Assembly (NCBI GenBank): GCA_023398955.1
Contig: JAEWRL010000241.1
Coordinates: forward strand, 1-28,981
Source of the DNA: Pseudomonadota bacterium
GTDB taxonomy: Bacteria; Myxococcota_A; Polyangia; Polyangiales; Polyangiaceae
Length of the DNA: 28,981 bases
Direction: 5' to 3'
Made by a program: the position numbers and the translations under genes. Positions 1-7,478 of this stretch are shown in pieces (within the stretch, counting starts at the first letter, position 1; every line of letters begins with the position of its first letter). Under the pieces are notes generated by a model. It saw nothing but the letters and a program-made list of their open reading frames with translations. It was not told the DNA's origin and ran no database searches.

Positions 1-19
1 AGCGCAACCACTGTACTCG

Positions 20-1264
20 CTACGCTGGGGCCAACGTGCCCGATCCGCTAGCTGCCGCGTCCCCGCGCAAGGCGCAACTTCGAAGGATCAAGTAACCGAG
101 GCCGGTTCCAGAGGAGCCGCACCCAACACTTATCGGCGAGGTGATCGCAACCTGAGAGATCTTCGAAAAAGCCTCCGCGGCTGCACTCACACGAGAGCCT
201 TTCAGCGAGTTGAGCCACTCTGCTTCCACGTTTCCCGTCAGCCCGATGATGTCCATCTGCGTGCCCACCTCGCGCAGGTAGTGCTCTTCAGATTCGTGCC
301 ACAGCAGCCAACGGTCCGTGGTCGTCTTCTTCCAGACCCGCACCAGGGTTCCGTCGAGCTTGTCGGGCACGCAGAACCTGGCAGTCAAGTTGCCTGAACT
401 GACGAAAATGACCTGATCAGACGTGACGTCCCCAGCGTTCTCGGTCCGAAGTTGGACAAGGTAGTCGGTGGCATCCACGGTGTCATTCAACTGGACCGCA
501 ACGGTGCTCGGCTGGTCGCCCTCGCGCCGTCTGCTCCGCGTGATGACGCTGCACCGCTGTCGCTCATCGAGCGAGGGAAAAGCGAGCACCTCGATGCAAC
601 CGAAGGAATCACCAGCACCTCCCCCAAAGCAGACTCCCGAATCGCTCTTCAATTCTGAGGCAACCCAGCGCAGCACCCTGTCCGAATCGATTTCGTCCCG
701 GACAAACGCGAAACGGTCGACTGGGACGAGACGACTGCAGAAGCAAGCGGCTTCGTACAAAGGACTACTTCGGCCCCGCGCATCTGGATGTCTGCACGCG
801 GTCGACGTGGTCGTCGGACAGAAGACTGGTTCGAGAAGCGTCCAAACCCCCTCTGCCAACGTGCCCTCCGGTTGCATCTCTGGCGTCGAAATTCCGGCGC
901 GGAGACATGCCTCCGCCAGTGAACTTCCATTCAAGATCCCTGCCAGAAGAACGTGGATCGAATCGCCAGCACCGGAAACTGAGAGTCTCAGGATCTCGCG
1001 CTTGCGTAGCTGGGGTTGCGTGTGTTTGTCGTCTACGGAGCATCGAGTCGCAAACGACTCAGTCGCTACTTGAAACTTTGTCCAACGCGTTGACGCTTGT
1101 TCACGCACCGGCACCACCTGTCCGTACAACAAGTGGCAGGCGGGACCAGGCGCGCGTGAGCGAAGCCACCAGAGCGTCAGCCGGACTGGTGTCACAGCTC
1201 CGATCAGGAGATTCCAAGGGTTGAAGATCAATGGACTTGCTGAGCTATCTCCGGCGTTCGTCAT
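20..1264 (-). CDS. Unrecognised 414-aa protein, last gene of the defence locus
   Basis: I do not recognise this protein. The frame is open further upstream, but I place the start at the ATG at 1264. That ATG overlaps the TGA of the upstream reading frame as ATGA, and a GAGGAA-like Shine-Dalgarno sits just before it. No signal peptide or clear membrane segment is visible. The N-terminal third has a short hydrophobic stretch (NPWNLLIGAVTPVRLTLWWL). The second half looks beta-rich and soluble and contains a W/H/E-rich segment (RWLLWHESEEHYLREVG). It lies at the end of a run of minus-strand genes that begins with a type I restriction system, so a role as an accessory defence protein is an inference from position only. 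The stop is 20 bases from the window edge, so the next gene cannot be seen. Confidence 0.6.
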   Translation of the reverse strand: MTNAGDSSASPLIFNPWNLLIGAVTPVRLTLWWLRSRAPGPACHLLYGQVVPVREQASTRWTKFQVATESFATRCSVDDKHTQPQLRKREILRLSVSGAGDSIHVLLAGILNGSSLAEACLRAGISTPEMQPEGTLAEGVWTLLEPVFCPTTTSTACRHPDARGRSSPLYEAACFCSRLVPVDRFAFVRDEIDSDRVLRWVASELKSDSGVCFGGGAGDSFGCIEVLAFPSLDERQRCSVITRSRRREGDQPSTVAVQLNDTVDATDYLVQLRTENAGDVTSDQVIFVSSGNLTARFCVPDKLDGTLVRVWKKTTTDRWLLWHESEEHYLREVGTQMDIIGLTGNVEAEWLNSLKGSRVSAAAEAFSKISQVAITSPISVGCGSSGTGLGYLILRSCALRGDAAASGSGTLAPA

Positions 1265-1585
1265 CGTTCCTCGCAAAGCACATCCTGCAATTCGCGATGG
1301 ACGTCCGAGATGAATCTCTCGACGTTCAAGGCGTTGCCGAGATCGAGGCAATCGCCCAGCACCAGCGTTGCCTGAATGACCGCTGGCGGCCGTGGGAAAC
1401 GCCTTCGTGCCCAGAGCCACCCCGCCTCGGTGCTCGTCCAGAGATAGACCCGGTGCCCCGGCCATTCTCGGTCGCCGAGGCTCGGTTGCAGACAGGCGCG
1501 ACTGGCCACGGCGGCGTCAGCGACCGGTCCCATGGCATCCAATCAGGGTATGGCGGACTGGTTCACAGAAGCAGAAGTGCGGCAT
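1261..1585 (-). pseudogene. Frameshifted small gene with an HGT motif, possibly ADP-ribosyltransferase-fold-like
   Basis: Two minus-strand frames read as one protein if a single frameshift is allowed near 1525-1535. The first starts at ATG 1585 (MPHFCFCEPV) and reaches GCHGTG before a stop at 1517. The second supplies DREWPGHRVYLWTS and VIQATLVLGDCLDLGN and ends at 1261. I recall a family of small uncharacterised proteins with a [YC]HGT motif near the N-terminus, then a G-x-G/R-x-Y-x-W motif and a LG-x-C-x-DL motif. Some are thought to resemble ADP-ribosyltransferases; this match is from memory. The shift falls beside a GGG run, so it may be a real mutation or an assembly error. The downstream half overlaps the next gene by ATGA. 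The bases from 1586 to 1806 hold only short frames I cannot assign. Confidence 0.4.
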
Positions 1586-1806
1586 CGCTTGAAGTCTAGG
1601 CGTGAGAATAGTCAACCTGGAAGCACCGGGCGCCAGTTGTCGCAATCTTCGCAACAACGTCGACGCCGCGCGGATCGGCCAGGTAGACGTGCGGGAACAG
1701 GTGAATCGGACCCAGCCCGGGATCGACGAACGTATCGTGCCCCACGCCTCTGGCAGGACGAAATGGATGCCTTGGTCGCAACGCGTCGGACTCATTTGCG
1801 CTTCCG

Positions 1807-2568
1807 CTACGGCTCTAGCCAGTCCCTGTCGGGTTTCGCGAGTTGCCTGGCGTTGTTGTACGCCATGTCGAGCGTCAGGCACGTGGTAGCGCGATAGAAG
1901 TCACCGTAGTTCTCAACGACTAGCGCTAAATCTGCGACTCCGGCTTGGGTCAGACAAAGAGGCAGGAGCAGCTGAACCTTCCCCCGGTAGTACTGGGGAA
2001 CAGCAGTCTTGTAGCTTCGCCGAACTCGCTCCGTCGCGTTGTCAACCGCGCCTTTTACGAGGGTCTGAAGCTGATAGTCCGCCATCGACCGGTAGGGCTC
2101 TGGAAACCGGCCCTTGTTCTCCGAAACGATGTGTTCGACGTTGACGCGAAGCTCCTTTCTCGAATCGAGAACCAACAGCGAAGGATCGTCGAAGTAGTGT
2201 GCCATCTCGGGAAGCGTTGAGAAGCGCGTGAGGTCGTGGTGGCCGCGCCGCCGCCAGGCATGGAGGTGCCACTTCTCTTTGCGATCACGGAGATGGTTTG
2301 TCGTGCAGTAGCAGTAGATGGGCTCCTGCGATGGAGTCACGAGGCCGGTGTTGAAGGCAATGGCACTGTCATCGTCCGCAGTTGCGAGTTTGTCCTCTTC
2401 CGCAAGGCGGCGGTATGTGTACCTGACGTAGTTGAAGAGCACGGGCTTGTGGTGCTCCGATGTATGGGTCCGATACTCCCAGTCCTCGCGTTCGGCGAGG
2501 TCGTTCAGCCAGTTCTCCACCCTCGGCATGAAGACCAATTCTCGTATCTCAAGGGGCCACGTACTCAT
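1807..2568 (-). CDS. DUF3825 domain protein
   Basis: This is a 253-aa protein beginning MSTWPLEIREL. The ATG at 2568 is chosen because an AAGGAAG Shine-Dalgarno lies seven bases upstream. The frame is open to 3009, but that extension encodes an unrelated HsdS remnant. The motif IAFNTGLVTPSQEPIYCYC, followed by a charged region, is the signature I associate with DUF3825, a domain of unknown biochemical role. No signal peptide or transmembrane helix is visible, so it should be cytoplasmic. It lies downstream of the DUF4365 gene and the hsdS remnant in the same direction as the restriction genes. A function in or beside defence is inferred from that context. The domain call is from motif memory. 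Confidence 0.78.
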   Translation of the reverse strand: MSTWPLEIRELVFMPRVENWLNDLAEREDWEYRTHTSEHHKPVLFNYVRYTYRRLAEEDKLATADDDSAIAFNTGLVTPSQEPIYCYCTTNHLRDRKEKWHLHAWRRRGHHDLTRFSTLPEMAHYFDDPSLLVLDSRKELRVNVEHIVSENKGRFPEPYRSMADYQLQTLVKGAVDNATERVRRSYKTAVPQYYRGKVQLLLPLCLTQAGVADLALVVENYGDFYRATTCLTLDMAYNNARQLAKPDRDWLEP

Positions 2569-3009
2569 TCTGTCTTCCTTTCGCCCAATCGTCTCGGTAC
2601 AGTTTGGTTCGTCTCCTGCACCCCAGGCGTCGGGTCTCGAGAAGGCCTCATTTTGCGACTCTGCGGGGTTCCTTGGAATCGCGACGCCTTTTCGAACTTC
2701 AGCTTCGACGGGGCGGATCCAACTCCCAATCACCTCGTCTTTCGCGACAGCCTCGTCGAGGATGGCTGCGATACGGCTCTGCTCGGGGAGGGGGGCGAAC
2801 ATACCCAAAGTGGCCGCTTGGGAGATACTCCGGATCGGCCCAGATGATGCCCCTGCCAGAAGTTCGAACACTTGTCCGATGCGAACCTGCTCCCAGTTTC
2901 TTCTCGCCCTCATCGGTCGTGACTCCGGCTGCGGGCGGCACGTAACCCTGAGCTCGCAGATCTCCAAGTACGGCTTAGAATTCTCTAGTTCTGCTTGGCA
3001 TGGGCTCAT
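2569..3009 (-). pseudogene. hsdS: Internally deleted hsdS remnant
   Basis: This frame starts at ATG 3009 with a GGGAG ribosome site eight bases upstream, and runs without a stop into the DUF3825 gene. Residues 39-60 (NWEQVRIGQVFELLAGASSG) resemble the start of an HsdS target recognition domain. Residues 72-95 (APLPEQSRIAAILDEAVAKD) match the conserved spacer that follows such a domain in HsdS. The intact hsdS in this window has the equivalent LPPLPEQNRIAAILDKADAV. The roughly 100 residues of recognition domain normally found between these two parts are missing, and there is no second domain. I read it as a decayed second specificity subunit rather than a working one, though a short HsdS-like peptide could still be made. 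Confidence 0.62.
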
Positions 3010-3012
3010 CCG

Positions 3013-4674
3013 CTAGTCTCCCTCTTTCGCCACGGGCACATGTCGTTGAGGCGCGGCGTCCCCCGACATCAACGCCGCCATCCCTGCATCGGTCCGGGGA
3101 TCTACCGAGAACACCTCCAGCCCAGGATTCTTCTCCAGACGATTTACGGACTCGGCCTGCCTTTGCACGATGGGAAAGCCCTTGGCCTCTTCAATCGGCA
3201 CCTTCCAGACGCCGAGATTCTCAGCATGCTCAGTGGAGAACGTGAACTTCTTCTTGCTCTTCGTCCTCAAGGGCAGCGCTCCGCACGCGAAGATCACCCA
3301 CCCACCGACAGGAAAGGCGCAGGAAACTACCAGCATCGGCCTCTTCGATTTCGTAACCGGTCTTGCAGGGAGCCAGAGCTCGGTGTCGGCCGCCTGCTCA
3401 ACAATGCTCCTGGCGAGTAGTGCGGTCCACGGGATTCGTTCAAGTTCACCAGACCGCACGTCGAGGGTCTCGAGCCCAACGTACTTGCCCACAGCGGCAG
3501 CGGCTTGCACCGTCCGTAAGTAGCGCTCGAGCTTCTTGTCGAGCGTTGCGGGAGCGCTGAGCCAGAAGTCCAACGGGCACTCTGCGAGTAAAGAAAGCAG
3601 CAGCGATACCCGCGTTTCAGACGCGCACATCAGCATCATGGCACGGGCAGCGTCGCCTATTCGTTCCAAGGTGAAGCGCTCATCGTAGTTCCAGTTCGCT
3701 GTGGCCTTGAGAGAATACGTGCCGTCCCCGTGGTCGTCAGACATTCCGGTGTCAATCACAAAGCTGAACGGCCCCACTTTGAGTCGCGCTTTCGACAACT
3801 CAGCGGGGATATGGGGCACGACTGACGTGGAGAAGATGTCAACTCGTGTCGAATGGTTGCCGAGCTTCGCGTTGAACAGCTGCAGTTGAGCAGTCTGTAC
3901 CGGATTGACTTTCATCGTGAGGATGCTGGCTGGAGCGTCGAGAGTGGCGATTGCCTCGTCGAAACGTTGATCTGTGATCTTGATGTGCTCCACGTCCAGG
4001 TCGGACCGAAACCCGAGAGCTACTTCGGTCCAGTCCAGGTAGTGCTCGTTCACGGGTTTCTGAGGGAAGCATACCGTGACGCTATGAGCTTCCGCCGAAT
4101 ACCCGCAGGTTGCGTAGAATTGTCGCTTCCTGTCGCGATAGGCTTGTGCGTCGCCACCAATTGCGTCGAGCACGCGCTCCCTCAGCTCTGCACCGTGAAT
4201 TCGAGACAGCCGGTCACTCTGACCATAGGTGATGGCCATCTCGTTGCTGCCGAGTTGCTTCTTCTTCGCCGAGTACTTGCGAAGCCGCCGCAGGGCTTTC
4301 TCCATCCAGTGCTCGTTGATGTGAACGAGATACACATCGGCGACTTCGCGCTCAGTGCTCACTGCACACACGAAGACGAACCAAGGCTCTGCATCGGCGA
4401 TCATGTTCTGCCAGTTCGTGAGCCGGATACCGATGTTGCCAGGGTTTCTCTGGGTAGCCTTGGCTTGAATGAACGCCCGGATTGGCGCCGGCACCAAATC
4501 GTGAGCGGGTGCGCTCTGCACGATTTCCAGTTGCACCAGGTTGTCGAAGCCATGCACGTCGCGTCTGGCGGGGTTCGACACCATCGACCCCTGACTGCAC
4601 AACTCGCCCAGCTTGAGCTCTCCAAGATTACCGAGTTCTTCGGAGGTTATCGCCGGCAGACGACTGGAGGCCAC
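3013..4674 (-). CDS. DUF4365 N-terminal nuclease-like protein in the restriction operon
   Basis: This 553-aa protein starts at GTG 4674, which overlaps the hsdS stop by one base (TAGTG) and has a GGGAGG Shine-Dalgarno six bases upstream. The first 180 residues look like DUF4365, a predicted PD-(D/E)XK nuclease-fold domain. Glu19 and Glu24 lie in GELKLGE, Asp44 in DVHGFD, Glu50 in VQLE, and Gln70 with Lys72 in FIQAKAT, which gives the expected D...E...QxK pattern. The remaining 370 residues are not recognised and may sense substrate or bind partners. No signal peptide is present. Tight coupling to hsdS suggests it is made with the restriction complex as a second effector or accessory nuclease; this role is inferred. 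Confidence 0.83.
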   Translation of the reverse strand: MASSRLPAITSEELGNLGELKLGELCSQGSMVSNPARRDVHGFDNLVQLEIVQSAPAHDLVPAPIRAFIQAKATQRNPGNIGIRLTNWQNMIADAEPWFVFVCAVSTEREVADVYLVHINEHWMEKALRRLRKYSAKKKQLGSNEMAITYGQSDRLSRIHGAELRERVLDAIGGDAQAYRDRKRQFYATCGYSAEAHSVTVCFPQKPVNEHYLDWTEVALGFRSDLDVEHIKITDQRFDEAIATLDAPASILTMKVNPVQTAQLQLFNAKLGNHSTRVDIFSTSVVPHIPAELSKARLKVGPFSFVIDTGMSDDHGDGTYSLKATANWNYDERFTLERIGDAARAMMLMCASETRVSLLLSLLAECPLDFWLSAPATLDKKLERYLRTVQAAAAVGKYVGLETLDVRSGELERIPWTALLARSIVEQAADTELWLPARPVTKSKRPMLVVSCAFPVGGWVIFACGALPLRTKSKKKFTFSTEHAENLGVWKVPIEEAKGFPIVQRQAESVNRLEKNPGLEVFSVDPRTDAGMAALMSGDAAPQRHVPVAKEGD

Positions 4675-5864
4675 TAAAGCCTCCCTGAGAACGCGCGCTG
4701 GGTCAGCGAAGATGCAAATTGAGCAACGTGGTCGTCGTGGTTTCTTTCGGCGCGTCTTGCGTCAACTACGGCGTCGACAACCCTCGCGTAGCGTGCCTGC
4801 AACGCGGCAGGCGGGCTTGGCACCGGGAGCGTGGCGAGTTGCTTGTAGTAGATTGCAAAAACTGTCGTGGTTCCCGACTTCCGCATATTCAGTTCGTGTT
4901 GTCCCCGCTGGGACAGTAGATACTGATTGATGTAGTCGGCCGAGATGCCTTTCCGGAAGCGAACACGCATGATGTTGTTGTTGAAGAGGTGTGAGCCGTC
5001 TCCACGGTAAACCGCGGTTTTGCCGACCAGTTCCTTCGTGTTGCGGGTATTGAAGAGTAGGTCGCCTCTGGCCAGACTACAGGCCGTTGCCTCCCGGTTC
5101 GTAGCGTCCACACGGGCGAGCCCAGCGAGTTGGAGAAGTCCGTCTCGACGTATGCTGTCCATGCGGATGTACTCATACTGCCGATCTGGCCCCTGATCGG
5201 CGCTCGCCCTGACCAGCCCCAGGTGAGTATCGACGACCAACTCCCCGAACGGCTGCTCCTCCCACCCCTTCGGATTCACCACTGGATCCCCAAACATCTC
5301 CAAAAACGCCGCCCTCAGCAGCTCTTCCGTCAGCCGAATGGCCTCCTGGCGCTTCCGCCGGACCGCGTCAGCCTTGTCGAGGATGGCGGCGATGCGGTTC
5401 TGCTCGGGAAGGGGGGGGAGGGGGATAGGAAGCTCACGGAGATCACCAAGATTGATACCAGTAACGGCGACTCCGCGGATGCGCTCAGCAATCCAACGTT
5501 GAGCTCCTGGCGATGCGATGTACCAGCGGACGAAATTCGGGATACAGCGCTTACCGAGAGAAAGGCGTGCTGTATCCTGCGTGATGTTGGCGCCCTCAAG
5601 TTCGGGTGGCACGAACGCCATGCGACCTACGTGTCCTCGAATCGATATGAGCAAATCTCCGGACTGAAGCGACGAACGCTTGTACGAGGCGGCAAGTTTT
5701 TCCGTCGTTCGCCGAAGTCTATCCGAGAGGATTCGGCCGTCCTGGATGTCGACGACTCGAACGTACGGGACACCACCAGGGGTATCGGGTCCAGGTTTGA
5801 CGATGCCATATGTTACCGGGCGATTCGGCTTGACGAGTTCCTGAAGCTGGACCGTGGGCGTCAT
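4674..5864 (-). CDS. hsdS: Type I restriction-modification specificity subunit HsdS
   Basis: This 396-aa HsdS recognises the bipartite DNA target for both methylation and restriction. It has the usual two-half layout. Target recognition domain 1 spans about residues 1-145, and the first conserved helical spacer (LPPLPEQNRIAAILDKADAV) starts near 149. Target recognition domain 2 starts near 200 (NPKGWEEQPFGELV). A second spacer-like region at the C-terminus ends in QFASSLTQRAFSGRL. Length is normal for the family. The ATG at 5864 overlaps the hsdM stop (ATGA), and its own stop overlaps the following GTG, so translation is coupled on both sides. The codons for PLPPLP contain a run of eight C on the coding strand, a place where slippage would truncate the protein after domain 1. 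Confidence 0.95.
   Translation of the reverse strand: MTPTVQLQELVKPNRPVTYGIVKPGPDTPGGVPYVRVVDIQDGRILSDRLRRTTEKLAASYKRSSLQSGDLLISIRGHVGRMAFVPPELEGANITQDTARLSLGKRCIPNFVRWYIASPGAQRWIAERIRGVAVTGINLGDLRELPIPLPPLPEQNRIAAILDKADAVRRKRQEAIRLTEELLRAAFLEMFGDPVVNPKGWEEQPFGELVVDTHLGLVRASADQGPDRQYEYIRMDSIRRDGLLQLAGLARVDATNREATACSLARGDLLFNTRNTKELVGKTAVYRGDGSHLFNNNIMRVRFRKGISADYINQYLLSQRGQHELNMRKSGTTTVFAIYYKQLATLPVPSPPAALQARYARVVDAVVDARRAERNHDDHVAQFASSLTQRAFSGRL
5411..5424. repeat. Homopolymer tract (G8 A G5 on plus strand; C-rich in hsdS)
   Basis: Eight G followed by A and five G lie inside hsdS, reading as C5-T-C8 in the coding direction. They encode part of the conserved PLPPLPEQ spacer between the two recognition domains. 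Homopolymers of this length are prone to slipped-strand errors. Confidence 0.85.
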
Positions 5865-7399
5865 CCCAACATCCCCTCCAGCTCATCCAAATCCCGCGAA
5901 ATCTCCGCCTCCAGCTTCCTCAACTTCTTCAAAATCGTCTTCGGCGATTCGTACTCCGCCTCCTCGTACACGACCTCTTTGTAACGGTTGAACGAGAGAT
6001 CGTACTTCTGGGCGCGGATCTCGTCGGCGGGCACGAAGAAGCATTGGCCGCTGCGGTCGGTGTCCTTTTTGGGGCTGCGCTTGTTCCAGCGCGCGACGCA
6101 ATCGGGTAAGTCGTTGCCTTTCACGGGGCCCAGGGGCGTGCGCTCGTCGCTGGCGGGGGTGCGTTTGTCGTCTAGGGAGAAGCCGTCGGCCTCGATGTTG
6201 TAGAAGAACACTTGGTCTGTTCGGCCGCCCTTGGTGAACACCAAGACGGCGGTGGAGACGCCAGCGTAGGGCTTGAAGACGCCACTCGGGAGCTTGATGA
6301 TGCCTTCGAGCTGGTTGTCGTCGATGAGCAACTTGCGGAGCTCCACGTGGGCGTTGGAGGTGCCGAAGAGCACGCCGTCGGGGACGACAGTGGCGCTCCG
6401 GCCGCCTTGCTTGAGCATGCGCAGGATCAGCGCCACGAAGAGCAGCTCCGTTTTCTTCGTCTTGACCGCGCGGGTGAGCGTGGGGTGCACGTCGCCGTAG
6501 TCGAGGCTGCCCTTGAAGGGCGGGTTGGCCAGGACTACGTCGAAGGCGTTCGTGGACTCTTGGGGGAACTTCTCCGGGAAGCTGTTGCTCAGGGTGTCTT
6601 GGTAGTGAATATCGGGGTTGCCCACGCCGTGGAGCATCAGGTTCATGCTGGCGATGCGCAGCATGGTGCTATCGAAGTCGAAGCCGTGGAACATCTCGTT
6701 CTGGATGTGGCTCCGGTAGGGTTCTAGCTTGTCCCCCGTGTAGATGGGGTGGCCTTCTTCATCCTGCATGATGGCCTTCCTCGAGGTGTACTTATGCTGC
6801 AGGTACTCCATCACCCCCACCAGGAAGCCCGCCGTGCCGCAGGCGGGGTCGGCAACTTCCTCGGTGGGCTTCGGATCGACAAGCGCCGCCATCATCGCGA
6901 TCACGTGCCGCGGCGTGCGAAACTGGCCGTTGATGCCGGCGGTGGTCAGCTTGCTCAGGAGGTACTCGTAGAGATCGCCCTTGGTATCCCCCTCGGTCAG
7001 GGGCAGGGCGTCGATCATGAGCACGGCGGAGACCAGAAGGCTCGGCTTCTGGATCATCAGCTGGGCGTCGGCCATGTACTCGGAGAAGGTGGTGCCGCCG
7101 TTCAGTTTGCGGAAGAAGGGGAAGAGCTCATCCCGCACCAGGGGCAGCATCTGAGCGCCGCCGAGCTCCTTCAGATTCCCCCAGCGCAGGCTCTGCTTAT
7201 TCTTGGGGAAGATGCGGGGCCAGTCCTTCTTCTTGGTGCGCTGGGCCTTCTTTTCCTCCCGCGTCTCGGTGATGTCGAGCATGCGCGCGAACATCAGAAA
7301 GGAGATTTGCTCGATAACGGTCAGGGGATTGGTGATCCCCCCTGTCCAGAACTCCTCCCAGAGCTTGTCAATGTCGTTGCGTAGCTTTCCGGTGATCAT
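5861..7399 (-). CDS. hsdM: Type I restriction-modification methyltransferase subunit HsdM
   Basis: This is a 512-aa adenine N6-methyltransferase subunit of a type I system, acting with HsdS on host DNA. The start at ATG 7399 gives MITGKLRNDIDKLWEEFW, the usual N-terminus of this family; the frame is open to 7537 but the extra part lies inside hsdR. The N-terminal helical HsdM domain (about 1-140) is followed by the methyltransferase core. The S-adenosylmethionine motif DPACGTAGF lies at 184-192 and the catalytic motif NPPF at 292-295. A later LKQGGRSATVVPDGVLFG segment also fits the family. The C-terminal helices (about 470-512) should contact HsdS. The gap to hsdR is 79 bases and the overlap with hsdS is four bases. 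The ribosome site at 7399 is weak. Confidence 0.95.
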   Translation of the reverse strand: MITGKLRNDIDKLWEEFWTGGITNPLTVIEQISFLMFARMLDITETREEKKAQRTKKKDWPRIFPKNKQSLRWGNLKELGGAQMLPLVRDELFPFFRKLNGGTTFSEYMADAQLMIQKPSLLVSAVLMIDALPLTEGDTKGDLYEYLLSKLTTAGINGQFRTPRHVIAMMAALVDPKPTEEVADPACGTAGFLVGVMEYLQHKYTSRKAIMQDEEGHPIYTGDKLEPYRSHIQNEMFHGFDFDSTMLRIASMNLMLHGVGNPDIHYQDTLSNSFPEKFPQESTNAFDVVLANPPFKGSLDYGDVHPTLTRAVKTKKTELLFVALILRMLKQGGRSATVVPDGVLFGTSNAHVELRKLLIDDNQLEGIIKLPSGVFKPYAGVSTAVLVFTKGGRTDQVFFYNIEADGFSLDDKRTPASDERTPLGPVKGNDLPDCVARWNKRSPKKDTDRSGQCFFVPADEIRAQKYDLSFNRYKEVVYEEAEYESPKTILKKLRKLEAEISRDLDELEGMLG

Positions 7400-7478
7400 T
7401 CGAAGCTTGTCCGTTCGTGCGCGCGCGCGGGGTAACCGCCGTGAGAGAGTCTGGAGATGGGGCGAATCCGAGAGGCAC

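Noticed and set aside
1596..1781. Small minus-strand gene of 61 codons
   Set aside because: The sequence (HLFPHVYLADPRGVDVVAKI) reads plausibly, but no start signal or family could be recognised; it may be part of the decayed gene next to it.
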